DNA from: CAJBVG01 sp943371235
GTDB taxonomy: Bacteria; Bacteroidota; Bacteroidia; Sphingobacteriales; Sphingobacteriaceae
DNA: 64,000 bases
Direction: 5' to 3'
Assembly (NCBI GenBank): GCA_943371235.1
Contig: CALRTZ010000002.1
Span: 1-64,000 of the forward strand
Below the pieces are notes generated by a model, which had not been told where the DNA came from, ran no database searches, and was given only the letters and a program-made list of their open reading frames with translations. Positions 8,938 to 17,616 of the stretch are shown here, piece after piece (the stretch's first letter is position 1; each line of letters starts with the position of its first letter). The position numbers and the translations under genes were made by a program.

Positions 8938-9706
8938 AATTCCAATTGTTTAAAACAGGTATTGCATTGTAAGCAGTAAAATCGAATTGTACAGGTACCA
9001 CCGAAACGTATTTATTATTTAATGCCCACTCATCTGTATCTTCACCGTTATCATTTAAGGCAAACTCGCCTGTTAGCCAAAAATATTTACGCTTATGTGG
9101 GTCTAATCGTTCGTCGAATTTTTCTTCCCATTTCGCAACCGCTTGACGGCAAATACGAATTCCTTTTATTTCTGAAGCTTGTGTAACGAATGGGAAATTT
9201 ACATTTAGTAAAGAGCCTTTTGGCAAACCGTTTTTTAATACTTGTTTGGCAATGGCTAACACAAATTTCTGAGTAGGACTAAAATCAGCGTTAGCAGAAA
9301 AATCGCAGTATGAAAAGCCGATAGAAGGAATGCCTTCAATGGCACCTTCCATAGCGGCAGACATGGTACCCGAATATATTACGTTAATAGAGGAATTAGA
9401 ACCGTGGTTTATACCAGAAACTAATAAATCTGGTTTTTTGTGCAATACTTGATTTACGGCTAACTTCACACAATCTACAGGTGTTCCAGAGCATTGGAAA
9501 GAACGAATTCCATCGTATAAATCTACTTCTTCCAAACGTAAAGGTTTTGCAATAGTTATCGCGTGACCCATTGCAGATTGAGGGCTGTCGGGTGCAACAA
9601 TAACCACGTCTCCCAATTCTTTCATTAAAAATGCTAAGGTTTGTATGCCTTTAGCGGTAATGCCATCGTCGTTAATAACAAGGATGGTTGGTCTTTCATT
9701 TTTCAT
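8927..9706 (-). CDS. surE: 5'/3'-nucleotidase SurE
   Basis: Metal-dependent phosphatase acting on nucleoside monophosphates and associated with stress survival. 259 residues is full length. The N-terminal ILVINDDG supplies the metal-binding Asp pair, followed by APDSPQSAMGH near 41-51 and SGINHGSN near 100-107, all hallmark SurE segments. It is first in an overlapping minus-strand operon with the small membrane protein, lpxB and the SpoIID gene. The upstream minus-strand sequence has a -7-like TATTTTCG just before the gene. Confidence 0.95.
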   Translation of the reverse strand: MKNERPTILVINDDGITAKGIQTLAFLMKELGDVVIVAPDSPQSAMGHAITIAKPLRLEEVDLYDGIRSFQCSGTPVDCVKLAVNQVLHKKPDLLVSGINHGSNSSINVIYSGTMSAAMEGAIEGIPSIGFSYCDFSANADFSPTQKFVLAIAKQVLKNGLPKGSLLNVNFPFVTQASEIKGIRICRQAVAKWEEKFDERLDPHKRKYFWLTGEFALNDNGEDTDEWALNNKYVSVVPVQFDFTAYNAIPVLNNWNFDE

Positions 9707-9753
9707 TATTGCGAAAATATGAAAAATTAATACATCCTTGTTCTAAAAAACGC

Positions 9754-11661
9754 TTAAATGCGCGCGTTTTTAATATCCTCTACAATAGTTGGGTCTAATA
9801 AAGTGGAGATATCTCCTAAATTTTCTACTTCTCCTTCGGCAATTTTCCTTAAAATTCTACGCATAATTTTACCCGAACGAGTTTTAGGCAAGCCTTTTAC
9901 AAATTGTATCTTATCAGGTTTTGCAATGGCTCCAATGATTCGAGCAACTGTCATTCCTATATCTTTTCTACGTAAATCTTCTTCATGTGTATCTTCTTCA
10001 CAAATTACAAATGCATAAATACCTTGTCCTTTAATATCATGTGGGTAACCAACTACTGCCGACTCTATTACTCCGGTATGTGCATTAATTGCATTCTCAA
10101 CTTCAGCCGTACCGATTCTATGTCCAGATACATTTATCACATCGTCTACTCTACCTGTAATTCTATAATTTCCATCTTCGTCTCTTAAACATCCATCACC
10201 CGTAAAATATAAATTCTCATAAGTAGCAAAATAATTTGTTCTACAACGCTCGTGGTCGCCGTACGTTGTACGAATCATTCCGGGCCAAGGAAACTTAATG
10301 CATAAATTTCCGTTTACTCCGTTTCCCTTAATTTCTACTCCATTTTCATCTACTAAAATTGGTTGTACACCAGGCAACGGAAAGGTAGCGTGAGCAGGCT
10401 TCAGAGGAGTAACATTAGCAATTGGAGAAATCATTATTCCACCGGTTTCTGTTTGCCACCAAGTATCCACAATAGGGCATCTTTTTTTACCAATGTTTTC
10501 ATTAAACCAATGCCAAGCTTCTTCATTAATCGGTTCGCCAACGGAACCTAACACTCTTAATGAATCTAAATTTTTTCCATTCACAAATTCTAGCCCCGAT
10601 TGCATTAAAGATCTAATTGCAGTGGGTGCAGTGTATAAAATATTTACCTTAAATTTCTCAACTATTTCCCATAATCTGCCCGCATCTGGATAGTTAGGAA
10701 CACCTTCAAACATTATGGTTGTAGCGCCTTGAGATAATGGACCGTATACAATGTACGAATGACCTGTAATCCATCCTATATCTGCAGTACAAAAATAAAT
10801 TTCTTTAGGTTTATATTGAAAAACATTACTGAATGTATAACCAGCATATACCATGTAACCAGCACAAGTATGCACTACTCCTTTAGGTTTACCAGTAGAA
10901 CCAGAGGTATATAAAATAAATAGTTCGTCTTCTGCATTCATTTCTTCTGCAGGACAATCATACTCATGTAAGGTTTCCATTTTTTTCATTTCATCTTCCC
11001 ACCAAACATCTCTTCCTTTTATCATAGATACTGGCATACGATTACGAGTAAGTACGATTACTTTTTTTACAGAGTCACATTGCATTAAGGCATCGTCGAT
11101 CACAGATTTTAGAGGGATGTCTTTATTCCCACGGAACGCACCATCGGCAGTAATTACGTGTGAGCATTTTGCATCTTTAATTCTATCGGCAATACTTTGT
11201 GCAGAAAAGCCTCCAAATACTACAGAGTGTATAGCACCCAATCGAGCGCAAGCAAGCACCGCAATGGCTAATTCTGGAACCATTGGCATGTAAATACAAA
11301 TACGATCTCCACGCTTAACTCCATTATGTTTGAGCACATTTGCAAACATAGAAACTTGGTGGTGTAATTGCTTGTACGTTAAAATTCGATGATGCTCATT
11401 TGGATCATTCGGTTCCCAAATAATAGCAGGCTGGTCGCCACGCTCCGCCAAGTGTCTATCTAAACAATTTTCAGTGATGTTTAAGGTTGCCCCATCAAAC
11501 CATTTGATATAAGGCTCCTTGAAATTCCAGTTTAACACTTTGTTCCATTTTTTCTTCCACAAAAATTGCGAAGCAATGTTGGCCCAAAATTCTTCAGGTT
11601 GATCTACCGATTGTTTGTATACGTGGTGATACTCTTCTAGTGTTTTAATTTGAAAATCCAT
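9754..11661 (-). CDS. acs: Acetyl-CoA synthetase
   Basis: AMP-forming enzyme activating acetate to acetyl-CoA through acetyl-AMP. 635 residues is typical. Adenylate-forming motifs are in order: the P-loop-like YTSGSTGKPKG near 250-260, WWQTETGG near 398-405, the hinge region GRVDDVINVSGHR near 505-517, and the C-terminal PKTRSGKIMRR with the lysine that is acetylated in regulated homologues. The N-terminus has the Acs-type extension rather than that of propionyl- or acetoacetyl-CoA synthetases. The start ATG at 11659-11661 follows a short heptamer array in its leader. Confidence 0.95.
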   Translation of the reverse strand: MDFQIKTLEEYHHVYKQSVDQPEEFWANIASQFLWKKKWNKVLNWNFKEPYIKWFDGATLNITENCLDRHLAERGDQPAIIWEPNDPNEHHRILTYKQLHHQVSMFANVLKHNGVKRGDRICIYMPMVPELAIAVLACARLGAIHSVVFGGFSAQSIADRIKDAKCSHVITADGAFRGNKDIPLKSVIDDALMQCDSVKKVIVLTRNRMPVSMIKGRDVWWEDEMKKMETLHEYDCPAEEMNAEDELFILYTSGSTGKPKGVVHTCAGYMVYAGYTFSNVFQYKPKEIYFCTADIGWITGHSYIVYGPLSQGATTIMFEGVPNYPDAGRLWEIVEKFKVNILYTAPTAIRSLMQSGLEFVNGKNLDSLRVLGSVGEPINEEAWHWFNENIGKKRCPIVDTWWQTETGGIMISPIANVTPLKPAHATFPLPGVQPILVDENGVEIKGNGVNGNLCIKFPWPGMIRTTYGDHERCRTNYFATYENLYFTGDGCLRDEDGNYRITGRVDDVINVSGHRIGTAEVENAINAHTGVIESAVVGYPHDIKGQGIYAFVICEEDTHEEDLRRKDIGMTVARIIGAIAKPDKIQFVKGLPKTRSGKIMRRILRKIAEGEVENLGDISTLLDPTIVEDIKNARI

Positions 11662-11697
11662 GTTTTTGAATTGTGAATGGTGAATGGTAAATGGTAG
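11662..11697. repeat. Short heptamer array upstream of acs
   Basis: About four units of the form GAATGGT / GAATTGT / AAATGGT fill the gap between the receiver stop (11704) and the acs ATG. It is the same unit family as at 4272-4318 and 53281-53315. Confidence 0.7.
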
Positions 11698-11703
11698 AGT
11701 TTC

Positions 11704-12075
11704 CTAGTCTCTTAATAATTTTTTAATTTTTTTTAATAGTGTTCTTGTAGAAAAAGGTTTAATCAAGTGTAAATCTACATTGATATATTGACCTAAATCC
11801 ATGTTCAATTGTTTATCATTTGCAGCTAGTGTAATAATTTTAGAAATTGAACTTTTATGATTTTTAATAACTTCATAAATTTTGAAGGCATTAACATTCT
11901 GCATCATAATGTCTAACAATATAAGATCAATTAATTTATTTTCAATAATTTCTATCGCTTCCATTCCATTTCTTGCCACAAAAACTTCAAATCTCATTTT
12001 TGATAATAAAAATTCTACCGAAAGTAGGATGTTTGGATTGTCGCTTATAATTAATATTTTGTTCTTCGGTGTCAT
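11704..12075 (-). CDS. Single-domain response regulator
   Basis: 123-residue receiver domain without an output domain. The phospho-acceptor is D55 in LLDIMM, with T82 in TLAAND and K106 in LIKPF. The acidic pocket at the end of strand 1 is S11-D12 (IISDN) instead of the usual DD, so Mg2+ coordination may be slightly altered, although single-Asp pockets are known. It directly precedes acs on the same strand, with only about 40 bases between, mostly repeat. Co-transcription with acs is plausible, but no functional link to acetate can be shown. Confidence 0.85.
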   Translation of the reverse strand: MTPKNKILIISDNPNILLSVEFLLSKMRFEVFVARNGMEAIEIIENKLIDLILLDIMMQNVNAFKIYEVIKNHKSSISKIITLAANDKQLNMDLGQYINVDLHLIKPFSTRTLLKKIKKLLRD

Positions 12076-12183
12076 TCTCTAGTTAGAAAATTGAGTTCTA
12101 ATGGTCTTTTTACGCGTCAATAGTCAAATCCTAAATTCTGTGCTTACGGGCAAGAAAATAAATTTGGTATAGATATGTGGTAA

Positions 12184-12609
12184 TTAACGATCTTTAAAGC
12201 GCTCCCACTTAATGAGCATATACTTATCACCCAATTCGGTAATCATCATTCCGGCCCCTTTAATGTGCGATTGATCTTGGAAATAGTCGATTAATTCTTG
12301 ATGTTTTAAGATTTTATACGTTGGATGGTAGCCTTGTATCTCTGGCCGTATTTTTATGTATTGTTTTACCCAATTCATAACAGAAACATGGCTTACTCCT
12401 AAAATACGCTCTATTTCACGGTAAGATACCCCTTCTAAATAGAGTTGTAGAGCTTTTGTAACATAGTAGTAATCTACTTTTTTACCTTCTTTTTGGACCG
12501 TAAAATTATAGCCACATTGTTTACAATTATACCGCTGGCGATCCTTAACAATCCCGCTTTTAACGTAGTTTTCCGACTGACATTTAGGGCAAAAAAGAGA
12601 TTTTTCCAT
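12184..12609 (-). CDS. IS1-type zinc-ribbon/HTH protein standing alone
   Basis: 141 residues. The N-terminus carries a zinc ribbon with CPKC near 7-10 and CKQCG near 34-38, followed by a helix-turn-helix (YREIERILGVSHVSVMNW near 59-76). This is the layout of the InsA-like DNA-binding part of IS1-family transposases. No DDE catalytic domain follows. The remaining 65 residues (ITELGDKYMLIKWERF near the end) are unlike a transposase. I see no terminal inverted repeats or target duplication around it. It may be a domesticated DNA-binding regulator. It is transcribed away from rpmB. Confidence 0.75.
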   Translation of the reverse strand: MEKSLFCPKCQSENYVKSGIVKDRQRYNCKQCGYNFTVQKEGKKVDYYYVTKALQLYLEGVSYREIERILGVSHVSVMNWVKQYIKIRPEIQGYHPTYKILKHQELIDYFQDQSHIKGAGMMITELGDKYMLIKWERFKDR

Positions 12610-12718
12610 AAGGCCTATACCAATTTTGCATAAATATACTAAATTAGCAACATTATCAAAATCTAAATTCTTGCTTTAAACCTTGTTAGGGGATATTCTA
12701 AACTATTTTAAAAAAATA

Positions 12719-12749
12719 TTTGTCCTTACCATATTTATTCAGATATTTG
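12719..12749 (+). promoter_or_regulatory. Promoter of the rpmB ribosomal operon
   Basis: TTTG at 12719-12722 and GATATTTG at 12742-12749 (one mismatch to TAnnTTTG), separated by 19 bases. This leaves a leader of about 35 bases before rpmB. Confidence 0.6.
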
Positions 12750-12789
12750 CACACTCTAAAAATAATTAATAGAACATAAGAATATCGTC

Positions 12790-13023
12790 ATGTCAAAGAT
12801 TTGTGATTTAACTGGTAAAACTGCGATGAATGGTAATAACGTTTCGAATTCGAATCGTAAAACTAAAAGAAAGTTTTTCCCAAATTTGAAAACTAAGAGA
12901 TTTTACATCCCTGAAGAAGATTCATGGATTACGTTAAAAGTCTCTACTTCAGCTTTAAAAACAATTGATAAGAATGGAATCACTGCCGTTATCAACAAAT
13001 TTGTGAAAACTGGTAAGATTTAA
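12790..13023 (+). CDS. rpmB: 50S ribosomal protein L28
   Basis: 77-residue large-subunit protein. The N-terminus MSKICDLTGKTAMNGNNVSNSN and the KRKFFPNLKTKRF segment are L28 signatures. It has none of the zinc-binding Cys pairs seen in some L28 paralogues apart from the single early Cys. It leads the operon with rpmG (19 bases downstream), the DUF4295 gene and possibly ftsY-rimO, a gene order seen across Bacteroidota. High expression is expected. Confidence 0.97.
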   Translation: MSKICDLTGKTAMNGNNVSNSNRKTKRKFFPNLKTKRFYIPEEDSWITLKVSTSALKTIDKNGITAVINKFVKTGKI

Positions 13024-13042
13024 TTTATAAGGAATAAAAGAA

Positions 13043-13225
13043 ATGGCAAAGAAAGGTAATAGAGTTCAGGTCATCTTAGAATGCACAGAGCACAAAGATA
13101 GTGGAGTACCGGGCATGTCTCGCTACATCACCACCAAAAACAAGAAAAACACTACAGAGCGTTTGGAAATGAAGAAATTCAATCCAGTATTAAAACGCGT
13201 TACTGTACATAAAGAAATTAAGTAA
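13043..13225 (+). CDS. rpmG: 50S ribosomal protein L33
   Basis: 60-residue large-subunit protein starting MAKKGNRVQVILECTEHK, with the conserved YITTKNKKNTTERLEMKKF region and the C-terminal RVTVHKEIK. It lacks the four-Cys zinc-binding set, so it is the C-minus form. It sits between rpmB and the DUF4295 gene with short spacers. Confidence 0.97.
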   Translation: MAKKGNRVQVILECTEHKDSGVPGMSRYITTKNKKNTTERLEMKKFNPVLKRVTVHKEIK

Positions 13226-13245
13226 TCATACAATCCTGACAGATC

Positions 13246-13401
13246 ATGGCAAAGAAAGTAGTTGCAACGTTGAAAACCGGTACTGGTAAAGAGTACTCTA
13301 AAGTTATCACTATGGTGAAATCACCTAAAGGTGCATATTCTTTTAAAGAAATTGTAGTACACAACGATCACGTAAAAGACGTATTAAAAGGTAACAAGTA
13401 A
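13246..13401 (+). CDS. DUF4295 small basic protein
   Basis: 51 residues starting MAKKVVATLKTGTGKEYSK, ATG at 13246 and TAA at 13399-13401. It is small, lysine-rich and lies directly behind rpmG, as members of family DUF4295 do in Bacteroidota. A ribosome-associated role is likely from context, but I know of no demonstrated function. A rho-independent terminator follows at 13421-13455, so this is the end of the main ribosomal transcript. Confidence 0.9.
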   Translation: MAKKVVATLKTGTGKEYSKVITMVKSPKGAYSFKEIVVHNDHVKDVLKGNK

Positions 13402-13420
13402 TTGTACCCTTGAACTATAT

Positions 13421-13455
13421 AAAAGCTTCTTTCGTTCGTGAAAGGAGCTTTTTTT
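13421..13455 (+). terminator. Rho-independent terminator after DUF4295
   Basis: The stem AAAAGCTTCTTTC (13421-13433) pairs with GAAAGGAGCTTTT (13440-13452) across a six-base loop and runs into a T tract. Any ftsY start upstream of 13468 would fall inside this hairpin, which supports the later ATG. Confidence 0.85.
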
Positions 13456-13467
13456 ATTCACAAGAAA

Positions 13468-14433
13468 ATGGGATTATTCGATTTTTTTTCATCAAAGAAA
13501 AAGGAAGAAACACTAGATAAAGGTCTTGAAAAAACCAAAGACAGTGTATTTGGCAAGTTAGCCAGGGCCATCGTAGGGAAATCGCAGGTAGACGCCGATG
13601 TTTTAGATAACCTTGAAGAAATATTAGTTTCTGCAGATGTTGGGGTAGAAACAACCCTGAAAATTATAGCTCGCATAGAGCAACGTGTTGCAAAAGACAA
13701 ATACGTAAATACGAGCGAGCTAAATAACCTATTAAAAGAAGAAATTGCTTCCTTACTTTCCGAAAACCAGACTAAAGATTTTAATCATTTTGAATTACCC
13801 GATGGCAAAAAACCTTACGTTATAATGGTTGTAGGGGTTAACGGTGTGGGCAAAACTACTACCATTGGTAAATTAGCCAATCAATTTAACAAAGCAGGTA
13901 AAAAGGTAGTATTAGGTGCTGCAGATACTTTCCGTGCGGCGGCGGTAGAACAATTACATATTTGGGGGCAACGTGTTAGTGTACGTGTAGTTTCTCAAAA
14001 AATGGGTGCAGACCCAGCTGCGGTTGCTTTTGATACCTTAAAATCTGCCATAGCCAATAATGAAGACATTTGTATTATAGATACAGCAGGCCGATTGCAT
14101 AATAAAATTGGCTTAATGAATGAGTTAAGTAAAATAAAATCGGTGATGCAAAAATTAATTCCTGATGCACCACATGAAGTTTTACTAGTATTAGATGCCT
14201 CTACCGGCCAAAATGCAATAGAACAAACCAAGCAATTTACAGCTGCAACAGAAGTAAACGCTTTAGCCTTAACAAAATTAGACGGTACTGCAAAAGGCGG
14301 TGTAGTAATTGGCATTTCAGATCAATTTAAAGTGCCTGTTAAATACATTGGTTTAGGAGAAGGCATAGACGATATCCAATTATTCAATAAAAATAATTTT
14401 GTGGAATCGCTGTTTGGGAATAACGTAAATTAA
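13468..14433 (+). CDS. ftsY: Signal recognition particle receptor FtsY
   Basis: SRP-family GTPase that docks ribosome-SRP complexes at the membrane. 321 residues from the ATG at 13468 (MGLFDFFSSKKKEE). The acidic A domain is very short, which is usual in this phylum. The N domain is followed by the G domain with the P-loop GVNGVGKTTTIGKLA near 128-142, DTAGR near 210 and TKLDGTAKGG near 270-279. An in-frame ATG ten codons earlier lies inside the terminator hairpin and is rejected. The gene is four bases ahead of rimO. Confidence 0.95.
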   Translation: MGLFDFFSSKKKEETLDKGLEKTKDSVFGKLARAIVGKSQVDADVLDNLEEILVSADVGVETTLKIIARIEQRVAKDKYVNTSELNNLLKEEIASLLSENQTKDFNHFELPDGKKPYVIMVVGVNGVGKTTTIGKLANQFNKAGKKVVLGAADTFRAAAVEQLHIWGQRVSVRVVSQKMGADPAAVAFDTLKSAIANNEDICIIDTAGRLHNKIGLMNELSKIKSVMQKLIPDAPHEVLLVLDASTGQNAIEQTKQFTAATEVNALALTKLDGTAKGGVVIGISDQFKVPVKYIGLGEGIDDIQLFNKNNFVESLFGNNVN

Positions 14434-14437
14434 CAAC

Positions 14438-15745
14438 ATGAAAACGAAAGGTAACAAAGCTAAAATCAATATTGTAACACTAGGATGTTCTAAAAACATT
14501 GTAGATTCTGAGGTATTGATGGGACAACTAAAAGGAAATGATTTTGATGTTAGTCATGAATCTGAAAAATTAGACTTTGGAACCGTTATCATAAATACTT
14601 GTGGTTTTATTGATAATGCCAAGCAGGAATCTATAGATACCATTTTGAAATATGTTGATTTAAAAGAGCGTGGTGATATAGAAAAAGTATACGTTACAGG
14701 TTGTTTATCTCAACGATATAAAGACGATTTAGAAAAAGAAATACCCAATGTGGATGCTTATTTCGGCACCAATGATTTAGCAAGAATTTTAAAAACAGTT
14801 GGGGCAGATTATAAACACGAATTAATTGGCGAACGATTAATTACCACTCCTTCTCATTTTGCATATTTTAAAATTGCTGAAGGTTGTAACCGACCTTGTT
14901 CTTTTTGTGCCATACCAATTATGCGTGGAGGCCATGTTTCTAAAACCATTGAAGATTTGGTTAAAGAAGCAAAACATTTAGCAAAAAATGGTACGAAAGA
15001 ATTAATATTAATCGCACAAGATCTTACCTATTACGGCTTGGATATTTACAATGACAGGAAACTTGGCGATTTGTTGAAACACTTATCGGATATAGAAGGC
15101 ATAGATTGGATACGTATGCAATACGCCTACCCTTCTCAATTCCCGATGGATGTGTTAGACGTGATGAATGAACGAGAAAACATTTGTAATTATTTAGACA
15201 TGCCCCTGCAACATATTACCGACAATATGTTGAAATCTATGCGCAGAGGAATTTCGAAACGAAGAACAAAAGAACTGATACAAGACATACGCGCTAAAGT
15301 TCCAAACATTGCATTGCGTACTACACTTATTGCTGGCTACCCTGGAGAAACAGAACAAGATGTAGAAGAAGTAATAAACTTTGTGGAAGAAATGAAATTC
15401 GATAGACTAGGCGTATTTACCTATTCGCACGAAGAAAATACACATGCACATACGTTGGTAGACGATGTACCTACTGATGAGAAACAAGAACGTGCTGATA
15501 GAATAATGGCCGTTCAACAAGATATTTCATTGGAACTTAACCAAGCAAAAGTTGGGAAGCAATACAAAGTATTAATTGACAGAATTGAAAAAGATCATTT
15601 TGTAGGCCGAACAGAATTTGATTCGCCAGAAGTGGATAACGAGGTGTTAATTACTGCTAAAGATGAGTATTTACGCATCGGCGATTTCGTGAACGTAGAA
15701 ATTGAGTCGGCTGCCGAATTTGATTTATACGCCAAAAGAGTATAA
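14438..15745 (+). CDS. rimO: Ribosomal protein S12 methylthiotransferase RimO
   Basis: Radical SAM enzyme that methylthiolates an aspartate of ribosomal protein S12. 435 residues with the UPF0004 N-terminal domain (TLGCSKNIVDSE near 12-23, with Cys ligands of the auxiliary cluster), the radical SAM CxxxCxxC motif in CNRPCSFCAIP near 150-160, and a TRAM domain over the last 65 residues. NIVDSE after the first Cys distinguishes RimO from MiaB. It follows ftsY by four bases and is probably co-transcribed. Confidence 0.95.
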   Translation: MKTKGNKAKINIVTLGCSKNIVDSEVLMGQLKGNDFDVSHESEKLDFGTVIINTCGFIDNAKQESIDTILKYVDLKERGDIEKVYVTGCLSQRYKDDLEKEIPNVDAYFGTNDLARILKTVGADYKHELIGERLITTPSHFAYFKIAEGCNRPCSFCAIPIMRGGHVSKTIEDLVKEAKHLAKNGTKELILIAQDLTYYGLDIYNDRKLGDLLKHLSDIEGIDWIRMQYAYPSQFPMDVLDVMNERENICNYLDMPLQHITDNMLKSMRRGISKRRTKELIQDIRAKVPNIALRTTLIAGYPGETEQDVEEVINFVEEMKFDRLGVFTYSHEENTHAHTLVDDVPTDEKQERADRIMAVQQDISLELNQAKVGKQYKVLIDRIEKDHFVGRTEFDSPEVDNEVLITAKDEYLRIGDFVNVEIESAAEFDLYAKRV

Positions 15746-15795
15746 ATAAAGATTCTCGAACTATTCTTAGGTATATACGTTATCCATTTAAATTT

Positions 15796-15803
15796 TATAT
15801 TTG
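15796..15803 (+). promoter_or_regulatory. -7 box three bases before the bshC start
   Basis: TATATTTG is a perfect match to TAnnTTTG. It ends at 15803 and the ATG begins at 15807, so transcription would start at or next to the initiation codon. The -33 element is weak (TTAG at 15767-15770). Confidence 0.5.
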
Positions 15804-15806
15804 AAT

Positions 15807-17399
15807 ATGGATAATTCATATTGTATCGACTATCATCAAACCAAGGCTTTTAGTAAATTATTTCTCGATTATGTTGATGGAGAAGAAAAACTAAAAGAGT
15901 TCTACCAGTTTGCTCCAAGCATCACATCTATACCAAATGCCATTGCAAAAAAATCTAAGGAAAACATAAATAGAAATTTATTAGTAGATAGATTAACACA
16001 TCAATATAAAAATATTAAACAATCTAAATCTGTAGAGAAAAATATCTCATCGCTTGTAGATAAAAATACTTACACCATTACTACTGGTCATCAGTTAGCC
16101 ATCTATACTGGCGAATGGTATTTTATCTTCAAAATAATTACTGCCATTAACATGGCTAAAGAAGCAAAAGAATTATACCCAGAATATAATTTTGTACCCG
16201 TATTTTGGATGGCATCCGAAGATCATGATTTTGAAGAAATCAATCACATCCATTTAAAAAACGAAACATTTGAATGGAAAGAAAAAGTGAGTGGTCCAAC
16301 GGGGCGATTAAAAGTTGACCAATTGACTACACTTACAGAATCCTTATCACATTTTTTAGTAGGCAAAAAAAATACAGATGAATTAATTTCAATGTTTAAG
16401 TTAGCCTATACTAATGGAAATACACTGGCAGAAGCTACGCGAATTTTAGTGCACGAATTATTTAAAGATGATGGATTAGTAATTATCGATGCAGATGATT
16501 CTGAATTTAAAAAATCATGGTCGGGGATCATAGAAAAAGAATTAAGAGAGTCGAGTAATTTTAATGCATGCACATTGCAATCAGAACAATTATCGAGCTT
16601 ACAATATCCCAGTCAAATTTATCCGAGAGAAATAAATTTATTTTATTTGATGGATGGATACAGAGAAAGAATTGTGAAAGAAAACGAAGTATACCAAACA
16701 AATGATGGACAATATATTTTTGAAAAGGATACAATTTTTACAGAGTTAAAAAATCATCCTGAACGATTTAGTCCGAACGTTGTATTAAGACCTTTATACC
16801 AAGAAAGTATTTTGCCAAACCTATGTTATATTGGGGGGCCTGGAGAAATTGCATATTGGTTACAATTAAAAAGTGTATTTGAGCAGAACCAAGTATCGTA
16901 TCCTATTTTAGCTTGGAGAAATTCATTTATGATAATGGATAAAAAAGATAAAACTACATGGGATGAATTAGGAATTGAAATGGAAAAAGTTTTTAGTTCT
17001 GTATTAGAATTAGAAAACGAATATGTTTCGAAACATCAACAAGAAAAAATAAATTTAGCAGAAGAAAAATTAGAATTGGCAAAATACATTGAGGCAATAA
17101 AACAAAAAGCAATTCGAGTTGATGAAAATTTACAGTTCAGTTTAAAGGGAACGGAAAAAAGAATTTTGGGAATGATGGAACGAATTGAGCAGAAAATTTG
17201 GAAAGCAGAAAAGCGAAAATATAAAACTCAGTTGACACAAATTTCAACTCTGAAGCAAAAATATTTTCCGAACGGTAAATTGCAAGAACGATACGATAAT
17301 TTTAGTTTTTGGTACGCTACTTGTGGTAATGAAGGCATGGAAGTGCTGAAAAAGGAGACCAAAGTGCTTCAAAAAGACTTTAAAATCCTATTATTTTAA
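15807..17399 (+). CDS. bshC: Bacillithiol biosynthesis cysteine-adding enzyme
   Basis: Last step of bacillithiol synthesis, adding cysteine to glucosaminyl-malate. 530 residues from the ATG at 15807; a TTG two codons earlier lies inside the -7 box and is less likely. Family segments are TTGHQLAIYTGEW near 92-104, FWMASEDHDFEE near 134-145, and GGPGEIAYW near 340-348. A Glu/Lys-rich coiled coil occupies about 395-495. bshA lies 25 kb away and a bacilliredoxin 43 kb away in this window; bshB was not seen. The gene stands alone, with a promoter of its own. Confidence 0.93.
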   Translation: MDNSYCIDYHQTKAFSKLFLDYVDGEEKLKEFYQFAPSITSIPNAIAKKSKENINRNLLVDRLTHQYKNIKQSKSVEKNISSLVDKNTYTITTGHQLAIYTGEWYFIFKIITAINMAKEAKELYPEYNFVPVFWMASEDHDFEEINHIHLKNETFEWKEKVSGPTGRLKVDQLTTLTESLSHFLVGKKNTDELISMFKLAYTNGNTLAEATRILVHELFKDDGLVIIDADDSEFKKSWSGIIEKELRESSNFNACTLQSEQLSSLQYPSQIYPREINLFYLMDGYRERIVKENEVYQTNDGQYIFEKDTIFTELKNHPERFSPNVVLRPLYQESILPNLCYIGGPGEIAYWLQLKSVFEQNQVSYPILAWRNSFMIMDKKDKTTWDELGIEMEKVFSSVLELENEYVSKHQQEKINLAEEKLELAKYIEAIKQKAIRVDENLQFSLKGTEKRILGMMERIEQKIWKAEKRKYKTQLTQISTLKQKYFPNGKLQERYDNFSFWYATCGNEGMEVLKKETKVLQKDFKILLF

Positions 17400-17569
17400 G
17401 AAATATAAGCCTAAAAAATCAGTAAAAAAAGAAAGGAGGAGAGCAGAAAGTACTCATTTATAGAAAATTAGCAACAACAGAATTCAAATAATCATCAAAC
17501 AAGGCATAAAAACACACAAAAAGTGGATTTTTTTTAAAAAAAATGCTTTTATGTATAGTTTTTTATTGT

Positions 17570-17577
17570 TAAGTTTG
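17570..17577 (+). promoter_or_regulatory. -7 box of the 17.6 kb surface protein gene
   Basis: TAAGTTTG matches TAnnTTTG. The -33 position has TTTT rather than TTTG. It predicts a leader of about 35 bases rich in A and T. The upstream 17400-17560 stretch holds no gene and nothing else that I recognise. Confidence 0.5.
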
Positions 17578-17616
17578 ATTTAAACAAATTTTTAACAAAC
17601 TATTAATAGTTCAATT

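Noticed and set aside
12184..12609. Active insertion sequence
   Set aside because: No catalytic domain, no terminal inverted repeats and no target duplication visible.
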